A stretch of 64,000 bases of DNA from Enteractinococcus helveticum (lineage in GTDB: Bacteria > Actinomycetota > Actinomycetes > Actinomycetales > Micrococcaceae): assembly GCF_020742345.1 (NCBI RefSeq), contig NZ_DYXC01000072.1:124001-188000 (forward strand). Direction: 5' to 3'. The position numbers and the translations under genes are program-made. How positions within the stretch are numbered: position 1 is the first letter of the stretch; every line of letters begins with the position of its first letter. The notes below the pieces were generated by a model. It made no database searches, was not told where the DNA came from, and was given only the letters and a program-made list of their open reading frames with translations. This document shows, piece after piece, positions 52,201 to 60,429 of this stretch.

Positions 52201-53274
52201 GCGCTGCTGTGCTGAGGCCTGCGAAATCCGTTCGATGGGCAGACGCTGGACCTTGGTGCGCTGCGAATACCGAGAAATGCGTGCGGTGCCGGTGTCAATA
52301 ACATATTTGATCCCTGGCACCGTCAGTGAGGTTTCGGCAACGTTGGTGGCCAACACGATACGCGGATTGTTGCCCGGACGAAATACGCGTTGTTGATCTT
52401 GCATTGACAGCCGACCAAATAGCGGCAGAATTTCGGCGTTGGCGAGTCGCGGGTTGTCAGCGACTCGTGGGGCTAAGACTTCGGCGGCGTCGCGAATTTC
52501 GCGTTCACCTGGAAAGAAGATCAGAATGTCGCCGGGTGCTTCGTGGCTGAGTTCATCGACGGCGTCGGCAATCGCATCCAGCGGATCGCGGGCGTCTTCC
52601 AGGTCATCGGCGTCATCATCGGGATCATCCGGTAGGGCTTGTTGGGTCAGGGGACGGTAGCGGATTTCTACCGGATACGTGCGCCCTGAGACTTCAATGA
52701 TGGGCGCGGGGGTGCCGGTGGTATCTGCAAAATGTTTGGCAAAGGACTCAGGCTCGATTGTGGCTGAGGTAATGATGATCTTCAGATCAGTGCGTTGAGG
52801 CAGTAAACGTTTGAGATAGCCCAGCAAAAAGTCGATATTCAGGCTGCGCTCGTGAGCCTCATCGATGATGATAACCGAATACTTCGACAAGGTGGGATCA
52901 TGTTGTATCTCAGCCAGCAAGATCCCATCGGTCATCACCTTGAGCCGCGTGTCGTCGGAAACTTCGGAGGTGAAACGCACCTGGTACCCCACACTGGCAC
53001 CAATATCCTGGCCGAGTTCTTCAGCGACACGTTCAGCAACCGATCGGGCAGCGATCCGGCGGGGCTGGGTATGTCCGATCATTCCGGTCTTGTCAAGTCC
53101 CAGTGCCAAACACATTTTGGGTAATTGGGTCGTCTTCCCGGAACCGGTTTCACCGGCAACGATGACCACCTGATGTTCGGTCAGTTGGGCCATGATGCGT
53201 TCACGGTGCTGGGAGACAGGTAGATCTTCGGGGAACGTAATGGCAGACAACTGAGACGCTGAAGTATTGGACAT
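49207..53274 (-). CDS. hrpA: ATP-dependent RNA helicase HrpA
   Basis: A 1355-residue DEAH-box helicase of the HrpA family. Motif I is AGETGSGKTTQ (about 40-50), motif Ia TQPRRIAARSVAE, motif II IIDEAHERSLN (about 137), motif III TSATIE, motif VI QRSGRAGRTSPG. The winged-helix, ratchet and OB-fold regions follow, and then the long DUF3418 C-terminal domain with a Pro/Gln-rich linker (about 1030-1060). It remodels RNA or ribonucleoprotein; HrpA can rescue stalled or collided ribosomes in E. coli. It is a single gene between two convergent or co-directional units. Confidence 0.95.
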   Translation of the reverse strand: MSNTSASQLSAITFPEDLPVSQHRERIMAQLTEHQVVIVAGETGSGKTTQLPKMCLALGLDKTGMIGHTQPRRIAARSVAERVAEELGQDIGASVGYQVRFTSEVSDDTRLKVMTDGILLAEIQHDPTLSKYSVIIIDEAHERSLNIDFLLGYLKRLLPQRTDLKIIITSATIEPESFAKHFADTTGTPAPIIEVSGRTYPVEIRYRPLTQQALPDDPDDDADDLEDARDPLDAIADAVDELSHEAPGDILIFFPGEREIRDAAEVLAPRVADNPRLANAEILPLFGRLSMQDQQRVFRPGNNPRIVLATNVAETSLTVPGIKYVIDTGTARISRYSQRTKVQRLPIERISQASAQQRSGRAGRTSPGIAIRLYSEQDFTERPEFTDPEILRTSLASVILHMASINIIDTAEELDAFPFLQAPEHKQITDGVTLLTELGALNTGNPVTVRGRGGRRVTRTFTPGTITPLGRRLARLPVAPRLGRMILAAETYDVVPELLVLAAGLTIQDPRERPEEHRAAADELHNRFTDEKSDFSALLNLWNYLHEQQRELSGNQFRKLCRREYINYLRVREWQDLVRQLRQIAREVGIKTGSKTIDAVAHHDGVHKALLTGLLSHIGSWDERRKQYQGARGSRFAVFPGSGLFKQRHDFVMAAELVETSRLWARQVAAVEPEWIEQAAGSIAKVHTSEPYWSRRNGTAMARQRVTVYGVTIVTDRPVRYYNVDRVAARDLFIRHALVEGQWNTRHHFFKRNLERLAEVEELETRLRRRDLMVSEDTLYEFYDARIPEQAVSQRHFDSWWRKQRHDDPQLLDFDPAKLLAAETTDLDIDQFPDVFVHPTPTGDVELPLHYEFKPVVAIGEDASGTGQPPGPQTDGVTVTIPLALLHYMDQQRFDWLIPGLRTELITALIRGLPKPIRKHLVPAPNTAQAAAEHLEAAANPATDHFYTELGTFLRQTKHQPVGTDDWAPEKLPPHLRFNFQVVDERGAIVGTGDDLQALQRDLAGRNQTALAASLTEAAKERGVRLPKSEQPAAKPQPKRPQQHRGVPKKPPTPSLAPQTGLTAWNFGDLPETVETSIWTGTAYQNVTGYPALQSEEQASPSAALVILRTEGEQHAVHRGGIIALLQAELPNPQRYILDHLSATEKLAFAHSPYKDSAALVTDCTRTAIDALVPDALPMTASAYQSLKQQVHEELIDTTFNVTTVVAEILNLSREVDRRIRKIRSLALAATAADLRAQHDQLIGPKFVSTTGWTQVRHLPRYLQAMNQRMDKLDAGGALQRDGLNMQVVQELEQAYEDLKTQAPAGVPTPAAIQQIFWLLQELRVSLFAQELGTASSVSEKRLRQAIKSAAAAVR

Positions 53275-53330
53275 GATGCTCAGAATTCTACGGTAGTCCG
53301 CGGCGACGTGTGCAGTCCACGCGCGCAGCC

Positions 53331-53380
53331 AAAAAACGCTGCTTTAGGGGTGACTTCAACACGTCACCCCTAAAGCAGCG
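53331..53380 (-). terminator. Terminator after gabD-like gene
   Basis: CGCTGCTTTAGGGGTGAC (53337-53354) pairs with its perfect complement at 53363-53380; the 18-base stem has an 8-base loop. On the minus strand it is followed by six T (53331-53336). Confidence 0.93.
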
Positions 53381-53386
53381 GAGTCG

Positions 53387-54772
53387 TTAGCGCGGGGTGT
53401 TGATGGTGATGAGTTGTTTATTGACGAATTCATCCATGCCCAACGGGCCCAGCTCGCGTCCGAATCCGGAGCGTTTTACCCCACCAAAGGGGAGATCTTC
53501 GCCGCCGACATTGAATGCATTGATGTGGACCATGCCGACTTCCAGACGATCTGCCACGGCTTGGGCGCGTGCTTCATCTGCGGAGAATACTGCACCACCC
53601 AGACCGTAGGATGACGAGTTGGCCAGTTCGATCGCCTCATCTTCGGTGTGCACTCGGTAGATCATCACAACCGGTCCAAACAGTTCTTCGGAATAGGCGC
53701 GGGCCGTTTCTGGCACATCGGTCAGTACGGTGGGTGCCACATAATAACCAGGCAGATCAGGGCGTTGACCGCCAACGTGTACGGTCGCTCCTGCCTTGCG
53801 AGCATCTTCAATTTGTTCCATCAAACCGATGGCTGCTGCCTCGGAAGACAGGGGAGCGTATTCAGTGCGATTCGCATCGGAAGGATTGCCCGGGGTGAGT
53901 TCAGAGGCCAGCTTGGTGAGTTCAGCTACGAACTCGTCGTAGATGTCATCCATGACGATAATGCGTTTATTTGAAGTACAGGTCTGGCCGCTGTTGCTCA
54001 TCCGGGAGAATAATGCACGGCGGGCCGACGTTGCGACATCGGCTGAGTCCAAGACAATGTATGGATCCGAACCACCGAGTTCAAGGACAGCCTTTTTCAA
54101 ATGGCGGCCAGCTTGTTCAGCTACGGCGGACCCTGCGCGTTCGGAACCAGTCAGTGATACACCCTGGATCCGAGGATCCGCGATGATTGTCGAAACCTGT
54201 TCATGAGTGGCAAATACATTAATATAGGCACCTTCAATCACACCGGCTTCGCGCATGAGTTCTTGGATCTTCAAAGCCGTGCCCGCACAGATTTCGGCGT
54301 GCTTGAGGATCACCGTATTACCCAACATCAAATTGGGTGCAGCAAAACGGATGACCTGGTAGTAGGGGAAGTTCCACGGCATGATCCCTAAAATGGTGCC
54401 AATGGGGCGACGACGTAGGATCGCTGTCTGTCCGTCAATGTTCTTGAGCTCCTGATCGGCGGCCAACCGCTGGCCTTCGGTGGCGTAGTACCGAATAATG
54501 CGTGCACAGTATTGGACTTCACCGATGGCCTCACGAGTGTTCTTCCCCATCTCCAGGGTGGCTTGTGCGGCGAGTTCTTCGGCACGCTCGTCGAATAAGT
54601 CGGCGAGCTTCACCAGGATTTTGCCGCGTTCTGCCATTGGCTTTGTGGACCAAGTGCGATACGCGCTGGCAGCAGCGGCCAGGGACTGTTGGATTTCATC
54701 GTCCGAGGCATAGGGGAATTCTTTAACGAGTTCTCCGGTGGCGGGATTTTGTGTCCGATACGTTGTGGTCAT
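53387..54772 (-). CDS. gabD: Succinate-semialdehyde-type dehydrogenase
   Basis: A 461-residue aldehyde dehydrogenase. The catalytic cysteine lies in NSGQTCTSNKRI (about 265) and the general base in VLELGGSDPYIV (about 231); cofactor motifs PWNFPYYQVIRFAAP and LTGSERAGSAVA are present. Length and text match the shorter succinate-semialdehyde dehydrogenase (GabD) group, which oxidises the semialdehyde to succinate with NAD(P)+. Substrate identity is inferred. The ATG at 54772 is preceded by AGAGG. A perfect terminator follows the stop codon. Together with gdh and kgd it could serve glutamate/GABA and 2-oxoglutarate catabolism. Confidence 0.88.
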   Translation of the reverse strand: MTTTYRTQNPATGELVKEFPYASDDEIQQSLAAAASAYRTWSTKPMAERGKILVKLADLFDERAEELAAQATLEMGKNTREAIGEVQYCARIIRYYATEGQRLAADQELKNIDGQTAILRRRPIGTILGIMPWNFPYYQVIRFAAPNLMLGNTVILKHAEICAGTALKIQELMREAGVIEGAYINVFATHEQVSTIIADPRIQGVSLTGSERAGSAVAEQAGRHLKKAVLELGGSDPYIVLDSADVATSARRALFSRMSNSGQTCTSNKRIIVMDDIYDEFVAELTKLASELTPGNPSDANRTEYAPLSSEAAAIGLMEQIEDARKAGATVHVGGQRPDLPGYYVAPTVLTDVPETARAYSEELFGPVVMIYRVHTEDEAIELANSSSYGLGGAVFSADEARAQAVADRLEVGMVHINAFNVGGEDLPFGGVKRSGFGRELGPLGMDEFVNKQLITINTPR

Positions 54773-54800
54773 GGAGCATTCCTCTTATTCGCAGCACAGT

Positions 54801-54843
54801 GTGATTCGATCACCAATCTAAACGAAGTGATCGAAGAAATCAC
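54801..54843. promoter_or_regulatory. Two GTGAT palindromes upstream of gabD
   Basis: GTGAT-TCG-ATCAC (54801-54813) and GTGAT-N7-ATCAC (54827-54843) lie in tandem, with centres 28 bases apart, some 30-70 bases upstream of the gabD start. The layout suits a repressor binding two sites. The regulator cannot be named. Confidence 0.35.
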
Positions 54844-54971
54844 GGGCTACTGGACGACCAGACGTAGCAACGTTGTTAGTGGGCCTACGGGCAGGATGCT
54901 GGGGACCAGAAATAGGCGTCATCGGAGGTAAAAAACTGACGCTGGTGAGATCTGGCTGGCTGTTATGACAG

Positions 54972-55403
54972 TTAGAGGCCCGGAGGAATATAGTGGTCTA
55001 AGCCATCCTGGCGCAGTCGGTGTTTGAGGTCTTCTACCAACTGGGTGTAGTTGTCCATGATGCGTGCTCGATCTTGCAGCTCAGAGGCCAGATCCATTGA
55101 AGTTGCCCGGCGCAGTTCCTTACGGGTCATTGTCAAATTCGTTGGGCGACCACCCGGAGTGTACACCATAGACGCTAATGCTTCGATGGTGCGTTCCCGG
55201 TTTTTCATGGTGGTGCCTTCCATTTCCCAACGGAAAAGCGTCCGTTCGGAAATGCCAATTTTCTGGGCCAGTTCGGTACGGGGGAGATGTGCGGCTTCCC
55301 TCCGACGCATGATGTCTAACCCGACTGAAAGTTCGTCCTTGGGGTCGAGCTGTTCCTGCCCTTCCCGAGGGTGGATTTTCCTACGCATGTATCTGCCGTC
55401 CAA
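54972..55403 (-). CDS. HTH (XRE-like) regulator
   Basis: A protein of up to 143 residues with a Cro/C1-type HTH in its middle (about 27-75; MRRREAAHLPRTELAQKIGI then SERTLFRWEMEGTTMKNRER) and a helical C-terminal region that may dimerise (LASELQDRARIMDNYTQLVE). The first start is TTG (55403); ATG at 55388, five residues later, is also possible, and neither has a good ribosome site. Target and signal are unknown. No terminator is visible between it and the gabD upstream region. Confidence 0.78.
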   Translation of the reverse strand: MDGRYMRRKIHPREGQEQLDPKDELSVGLDIMRRREAAHLPRTELAQKIGISERTLFRWEMEGTTMKNRERTIEALASMVYTPGGRPTNLTMTRKELRRATSMDLASELQDRARIMDNYTQLVEDLKHRLRQDGLDHYIPPGL

Positions 55404-55589
55404 AAAATTCTGCTTTCTGCATCGGTTGATTTTTCAAGTATGCAGCAACGGTTTATCATGACACAATATCTCATTGGCCCCAAACCTGCTTGTCAGATCA
55501 AGAATTCATGGTTGAGTGAAGTGCTTTTCAGCACCGGGCATGGTGGGGAGTGTTTCATGTCACCAAATAGGGTGCCGGTCGTGAGATGA

Positions 55590-55688
55590 AACTCTCGTGG
55601 GCGGGCAGATTCTGCCGAGGCTGTCGCAAATGGTCTGAAGATTGGTTTAACGGCCGGGGCTATGTGCGTCGTCGTTGGACTCAATTAA
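55590..55688 (+). pseudogene. Possible C-terminal remnant of a membrane transporter
   Basis: A 32-codon frame between a TGA and a TAA reads SAEAVANGLKIGLTAGAM followed by a short hydrophobic stretch. It has no usable start codon. The pattern recalls the last helix of MFS or nucleoside transporters. It may be a leftover of a deleted gene beside the tRNA, but the match is short and could be chance. Confidence 0.22.
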
Positions 55689-55692
55689 CCAC

Positions 55693-55726
55693 AAAACCCC
55701 ACAGACCGTGCATGGCTGCTGTAGGG
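55693..55726 (-). terminator. Terminator of tRNA-Arg
   Basis: On the minus strand CCCTACAG pairs with CTGTGGGG (plus-strand arms 55697-55704 and 55719-55726), with one T-G wobble and a 14-base loop, followed by TTTTGT. It begins 5 bases after the tRNA 3' end. Confidence 0.65.
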
Positions 55727-55730
55727 TTTG

Positions 55731-55803
55731 TGCCCCCGATAGGAATCGAACCTACGGCCTTCTGCTCCGGAGGCAGACGCTCTATCCACTGAGCTACGGA
55801 GGC
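55731..55803 (-). tRNA. tRNA-Arg, anticodon CCG
   Basis: The 73-base minus-strand sequence folds as a tRNA. The acceptor GCCTCCG pairs with CGGGGGC (one T-G pair), the D-arm is GCTC...GAGC, the anticodon stem TCTGC/GCAGA encloses the loop CTCCGGA with anticodon CCG, and the T-arm is GTAGGTTCGATTCCTAT. The 3' CCA is not encoded. It reads CGG codons. It lies divergent from argS, 155 bases away. Confidence 0.97.
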
Positions 55804-55945
55804 GGATGTTCACCAGAGCGCTCAAATGTTCCGGTGGACTTTGAATACCCTACCGTAAAAATCTCGCGTAATGAAATAATAGACTCCAAATGTCTGGTGA
55901 CGAGGGTAACTTTGCCTTAAAGGTGCTGACCTAGGCGACGAAAGC

Positions 55946-55959
55946 TAAACTTGGACACG
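55946..55959 (+). promoter_or_regulatory. Putative -10 for leaderless argS
   Basis: TAAACT (55946-55951) fits a -10 element and ends 7 bases before the GTG start at 55959, so transcription would begin at the start codon. No ribosome-binding sequence is present. No convincing -35 box was found. Confidence 0.4.
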
Positions 55960-57629
55960 TGAATCCTGAAACTCTGTCTGCTGCCCTTGCCCACATTGTG
56001 CGTTCTGCCATTGATGCCGGGGAAATTAACCTCCCGATCGATGCTGTTCCAGAAGCCCCACGAGTCGAACGCCCTAAGTCGCGTGACCACGGTGATTGGG
56101 CTACCAATATTGCGATGCAACTTGGTAAACGCGCCGGCATGAATCCGCGCCAGTTCGCAGAGATTGTCGCTCCGAAAATTCAGAGCCTCGATGGAGTTGC
56201 CGCAGTCGACATCGCCGGACCAGGATTTCTCAACATCACTCTTGATGCCGCGGCCATCGGTGAGCTCGCGCGGACCATCGTGGAAGCCGGCGAGGAATAT
56301 GGGCGCAACGATCAGGCTGCTGGAGATGTCGTCAACGTAGAATTTGTCTCAGCCAATCCCACCGGCCCACTGCACATTGGGCATACCCGGTGGGCTGCGC
56401 TAGGGGATGCCATCAGCCGACTGTTACGCGCCTCCGGTGCCACGGTGACCAATGAGTACTACATCAACGACTACGGTGCCCAACTGGAAACCTTTGCTGC
56501 TTCAGTATGGGCTCGGATGCACGGCCAGGATGTGCCAGAAGGTGGCTACCCCGGCGGATACGTTCACGAAATCGCTGATACGATCCTGGCCGAAGACCCC
56601 AGCATCAAAGACCAGGCTTATGACCAAGCACTGCCACAATTGCGCAAGCGCGCCTATGAAATCCAACTGGCCGACATCCGCGCCACGCTGGATGAGTTTG
56701 CCGTCCACTTCGACGTGTGGTTCTCGGAATCCAAGCTGCATGACGATGGTGCCGTTGACAGTGCGCTGGAGCGTCTAAAAGCCCAGGGTCATACCTTTGA
56801 ACAAGATGGTGCCTTCTGGCTACGCACCACCGATTTCGGCGATGATAAAGATCGGGTGCTGATCAAAGCTGATGGCAAGCCCACCTATTTTGCCGGCGAC
56901 GCCGCATACTACTTATCCAAAAAAGACCGTGGCTTCGAGCAGAAAATCTACCTGCTGGGAGCCGACCACCACGGCTACGTCAACAGGCTGCGCGCTTTGG
57001 CTGCGTGCGCCGGCGACGATATGGACCACAACATTGAGGTGCTCATTGGGCAATTGATTTCGGTCAACGGAGCGCGCCTGTCCAAACGTGCCGGCAATAT
57101 CATTGAACTACGCGATCTGATTGATTGGCTGGGGGTGGATGCACTGCGCTACTCGTTGGCCCGCTATCCGAATGATTCGCCCATGGAAATCGACCCGGAC
57201 CTGCTGCGTTCTCAGACCAATGACAACCCAGTGTTCTATGTCCAGTACGCTCACGCTCGGTCGCGTTCGGCGGCTCGGACTGCTGATGCGCAAGGCGTAG
57301 TGCGCCAGGTCGAAACATTTGATGCCTCGTCGCTGGATCACCCGACCGAAGAAGAACTGTTATCCAAACTGGCACAGTTCCCATCCGTGGTCGGTGCCGC
57401 AGCAAAGGGTCGGGCGCCACACCGGGTAGCGCGCCACTTGGAAGCCATTGCTGCTGCCTATCACGCCTGGTACGCAGCCTGCCGAATCGTGCCGGCACCA
57501 GCACAAGACGGCACCAAACCCGCCCCAGAAACTGTGAACTATTCCCGCCGCTGGCTCAACGATGCCACCACCCAGGTGCTGGCCAATGGGTTGGGTCTGC
57601 TGGGTGTTTCAGCACCGGAGAAAATGTAA
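55959..57629 (+). CDS. argS: Arginyl-tRNA synthetase
   Basis: A 556-residue class I synthetase. The Arg-N/additional domain 1 (about 1-110), the HIGH motif in ANPTGPLHIGHTRWAALGDA (about 140), the KMSKS-like LSKRAGNI (about 373) and the anticodon-binding DALR domain (about 430-556) are all present. The GTG start at 55959 lacks a Shine-Dalgarno sequence. Its stop overlaps the lysA start (TAATG), and argS-lysA-hom-thrB form one operon-like series. Confidence 0.95.
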   Translation: MNPETLSAALAHIVRSAIDAGEINLPIDAVPEAPRVERPKSRDHGDWATNIAMQLGKRAGMNPRQFAEIVAPKIQSLDGVAAVDIAGPGFLNITLDAAAIGELARTIVEAGEEYGRNDQAAGDVVNVEFVSANPTGPLHIGHTRWAALGDAISRLLRASGATVTNEYYINDYGAQLETFAASVWARMHGQDVPEGGYPGGYVHEIADTILAEDPSIKDQAYDQALPQLRKRAYEIQLADIRATLDEFAVHFDVWFSESKLHDDGAVDSALERLKAQGHTFEQDGAFWLRTTDFGDDKDRVLIKADGKPTYFAGDAAYYLSKKDRGFEQKIYLLGADHHGYVNRLRALAACAGDDMDHNIEVLIGQLISVNGARLSKRAGNIIELRDLIDWLGVDALRYSLARYPNDSPMEIDPDLLRSQTNDNPVFYVQYAHARSRSAARTADAQGVVRQVETFDASSLDHPTEEELLSKLAQFPSVVGAAAKGRAPHRVARHLEAIAAAYHAWYAACRIVPAPAQDGTKPAPETVNYSRRWLNDATTQVLANGLGLLGVSAPEKM

Positions 57630-59041
57630 TGCACTCACCGCTTGCACCAGCCTGGCTGAGCCTGCCAGACGATACTGCCGGACTCAACGCCAAGATCTTT
57701 TCTTCCGGTGTGGCCCGAAATGCCGGTCAAGTCACCATCCAGGGGATTGGTGTGACCGAATTAGTCGAACAATTTGGCAGCCCGCTGTGGGTCATTGACG
57801 AAAATGATTTCCGTGCCCGCGCTCGCAATTACGTTGACGCATTCAATACGGCCTTCGAACCGCTGTGCGGCGGGGTTGACGTGTTTTACGCCTCGAAAGC
57901 GTTGTTGACCGTCCAGATCGCCAAGTGGGTCAACGAAGAAGGCCTGCGGATCGACACCGCCTCCGGTGGCGAAATGGCCATCGCGCTGCGTGCCGGTACC
58001 GCCCCGGCGCACATCGGGCTGCACGGTAATAACAAATCCGATGAGGAACTGCACACCGCTATTTCCCGTCAGATCGGCCGGATCGTGGTTGATTCGCTGC
58101 CCGAGCTGTACCGTGTTGAGACCATGGCGGCCCGTCTCAGGCAACCGGCCAACGTCATGTTGCGCCTTACTCCGGGAGTCGACGCCTCGACGCACCAGCA
58201 CATCGCCACCGCACACGAGGACCAAAAATTTGGCCTGACCATGACGCCGGCTCCAGGTGCCGAAACTTCGAGTGCCTATCAGGCCGTGCGTTTTGCCGAT
58301 GAGGCTGCTCACCTCAACCTGGTAGGACTGCATTCACATATCGGCAGTCAGATTTTTGACTCGGCCGGTTTTGAAACTGCAGCGACGCGCATGTTGGAAT
58401 TCATCGCGGTGCTGGCTGCCGAAGACATTGCTATTGCCGAACTCGACATCGGTGGAGGATACGGCATCGCCTATACCGAGGCCGATCATCCTGTAGAGCC
58501 CGCCGTCATTGCCCGGAACTTAGCCGCGCATATGACAACAGAAATCGACCGGTTGGGTATTAGATGTCCACGGATTTCCATTGAACCGGGTCGTTCGATA
58601 GCAGGACCCGCCGGACTTACGATCTACACGGTGGGCACCACCAAGACCGTGTGGGTAGAACACGAAGGCCAACACTACCCGCGGCGTTACGTGGCCGTGG
58701 ACGGCGGGATGTCCGATAACCCGCGTCCTGTGCTCTATGACGCCGACTACACGGCGGTATTGGCCAACCGGGTCTCGGATGCTGATGCGGTATTCTCCCG
58801 CGTCGTCGGCAAACACTGTGAATCCGGAGACATCGTGGTCAATACGGTGTATCTGCCAGAAGACACCGATCACGGGGATCTGCTCGTGGTGCCAGCCACA
58901 GGAGCGTATGGGCATGTGATGAGTTCGAACTACAACATGCTGCTGCGTCCGGCGATTGTTGCGATCAAAGACGGTCAAGCCCGTGAAATAATCCGGCGCG
59001 AAACCTACGATGATCTTTTTGCACGCGAGGTCGATTTGTAA
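57629..59041 (+). CDS. lysA: Diaminopimelate decarboxylase
   Basis: A 470-residue PLP-dependent fold-III decarboxylase, last step of lysine synthesis. The PLP lysine lies in VFYASKALLTVQIAKWV (about Lys90). Other blocks are GLHSHIGSQIFD, ELDIGGGYGIAY, EPGRSIAGPAG and the substrate-binding CESGDIV. Its ATG overlaps the argS stop. hom follows after 71 bases; TACAAT (59062-59067) in that gap could be a -10 element for an internal promoter. Confidence 0.95.
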   Translation: MHSPLAPAWLSLPDDTAGLNAKIFSSGVARNAGQVTIQGIGVTELVEQFGSPLWVIDENDFRARARNYVDAFNTAFEPLCGGVDVFYASKALLTVQIAKWVNEEGLRIDTASGGEMAIALRAGTAPAHIGLHGNNKSDEELHTAISRQIGRIVVDSLPELYRVETMAARLRQPANVMLRLTPGVDASTHQHIATAHEDQKFGLTMTPAPGAETSSAYQAVRFADEAAHLNLVGLHSHIGSQIFDSAGFETAATRMLEFIAVLAAEDIAIAELDIGGGYGIAYTEADHPVEPAVIARNLAAHMTTEIDRLGIRCPRISIEPGRSIAGPAGLTIYTVGTTKTVWVEHEGQHYPRRYVAVDGGMSDNPRPVLYDADYTAVLANRVSDADAVFSRVVGKHCESGDIVVNTVYLPEDTDHGDLLVVPATGAYGHVMSSNYNMLLRPAIVAIKDGQAREIIRRETYDDLFAREVDL

Positions 59042-59112
59042 GCCAGCGGATGCAACTGGACTACAATAACGACACGGTGCCATAGCCACATTCATTATCG
59101 ACTCGGAGGACC

Positions 59113-60429
59113 ATGACCACTGCATCTGAGACCCCAGCCCTGAACATTGCGTTGCTGGGCGGTGGAACCGTCGGATCACAGGTTGCTCGAATTCTCACCG
59201 AGGACGCTGATGCCCTCACCCAACGCATCGGCGCCAAACTGCAGCTGACCAAGATTTTTGTGCGCAACCCGCAGGCCACCCGCGACTACCAGCTGCCTGC
59301 CGAGTACTACTCCGATGATATTGACGAGGTCATGGCCGATGCCGATATCGTCGTCGAACTGATGGGCGGCATTGACCCGGCGCGGGAGCTGATTCTCAAG
59401 GCCATAGCCCAGGGCTCCAACGTCGTCACCGGAAATAAAGCCCTGCTAGCTACCCACGGTAATGAACTGTATGAAGCCGCAGCCCAGGCCGGCGTCCAAC
59501 TATCCTTCGAGGCCGCCGTTGCCGGGGCCATTCCGATTCTGCGACCGCTGCGCGACTCCTTGTCGGGCGACCGGGTCACCCGCGTTATGGGCATTGTCAA
59601 CGGGACCACGAACTACATTCTGGACCAAATGGACACCACCGGGGCCTCGTTTAATGATGCGCTGGCTGAAGCTCAACGCTTAGGCTATGCCGAAGCCGAT
59701 CCAACCGCTGATGTTGGGGGAGAAGACGCCGCAGCCAAGGCCGCGATCCTGGCACACCTGGCCTTTCATGCACCGTTTACCCTGGACCAGGTCTATACCG
59801 AAGGCATCGCCGAAATCACTGACCTGGATCACAAGGCTGCTGCCAGTGCCGGCTACATTATCAAGCTGCTGGCCATCGCTGAACAACTCGATGACCCCGC
59901 CGGTGTGGTGCTGCGCGTGCACCCAACCCTGCTGCCACGACAACACCCGCTGGCTTCGGTTCGCGACGCCTATAACGCCGTGTTTGTCGAAGCCGAAAAC
60001 GCCGGCGAATTGATGTTCTATGGTCCCGGCGCCGGTGGAGCGCCAACCGCATCCGCCGTGATGGGCGATGTGATGTCAATCGCCAAGCGCAAACTGCGCG
60101 GTGGTCCAGGCCGTACCCACACCGCACGCCGGGAGCTGGATTCCCTGGAGATTGGTGAAACCACGACCCGCTACATGATGGTCGTACGGGCCGCTGATGC
60201 ACCGGGTGTCCTGGCCAAGGTTGCCGGCACCTTTGCTGAGCACAACGTGTCGATCAAATCAATGAATCAGACCCCAGATGTGGCCTCAACCGAAGAACAC
60301 AAGACCGCACTGCTATCGTTTATCACCCACCGTGCCAAGGAATCTCAGTTGGCTAAAACACTTGAAGCAACTAAATCACTGGACGTCGTTGACGACGTGT
60401 TGTCCGTCATGCGGGTCGAAGGTAAATGA
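59113..60429 (+). CDS. hom: Homoserine dehydrogenase
   Basis: A 438-residue enzyme reducing aspartate semialdehyde to homoserine, branch point to threonine and methionine. NAD(P)-binding loop LLGGGTVGSQVARIL, substrate domain with GIVNGTTNYILDQM and ADPTADVGGEDAAAKAAIL, and a C-terminal ACT domain (about 350-438; YMMVVRAADAPGVLAKVAGT) that usually gives feedback inhibition by threonine. CGGAGGA precedes the ATG. It overlaps thrB by 4 bases. Confidence 0.96.
   Translation: MTTASETPALNIALLGGGTVGSQVARILTEDADALTQRIGAKLQLTKIFVRNPQATRDYQLPAEYYSDDIDEVMADADIVVELMGGIDPARELILKAIAQGSNVVTGNKALLATHGNELYEAAAQAGVQLSFEAAVAGAIPILRPLRDSLSGDRVTRVMGIVNGTTNYILDQMDTTGASFNDALAEAQRLGYAEADPTADVGGEDAAAKAAILAHLAFHAPFTLDQVYTEGIAEITDLDHKAAASAGYIIKLLAIAEQLDDPAGVVLRVHPTLLPRQHPLASVRDAYNAVFVEAENAGELMFYGPGAGGAPTASAVMGDVMSIAKRKLRGGPGRTHTARRELDSLEIGETTTRYMMVVRAADAPGVLAKVAGTFAEHNVSIKSMNQTPDVASTEEHKTALLSFITHRAKESQLAKTLEATKSLDVVDDVLSVMRVEGK

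Larger units (their letters stand above)
55404..55730. other. Intergenic region, HTH gene to tRNA-Arg
   Basis: These 327 bases contain the upstream region of the HTH gene, a possible transporter remnant on the plus strand (55590-55688) and the terminator of the tRNA gene (55693-55726). No intact gene is apparent. Confidence 0.5.
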
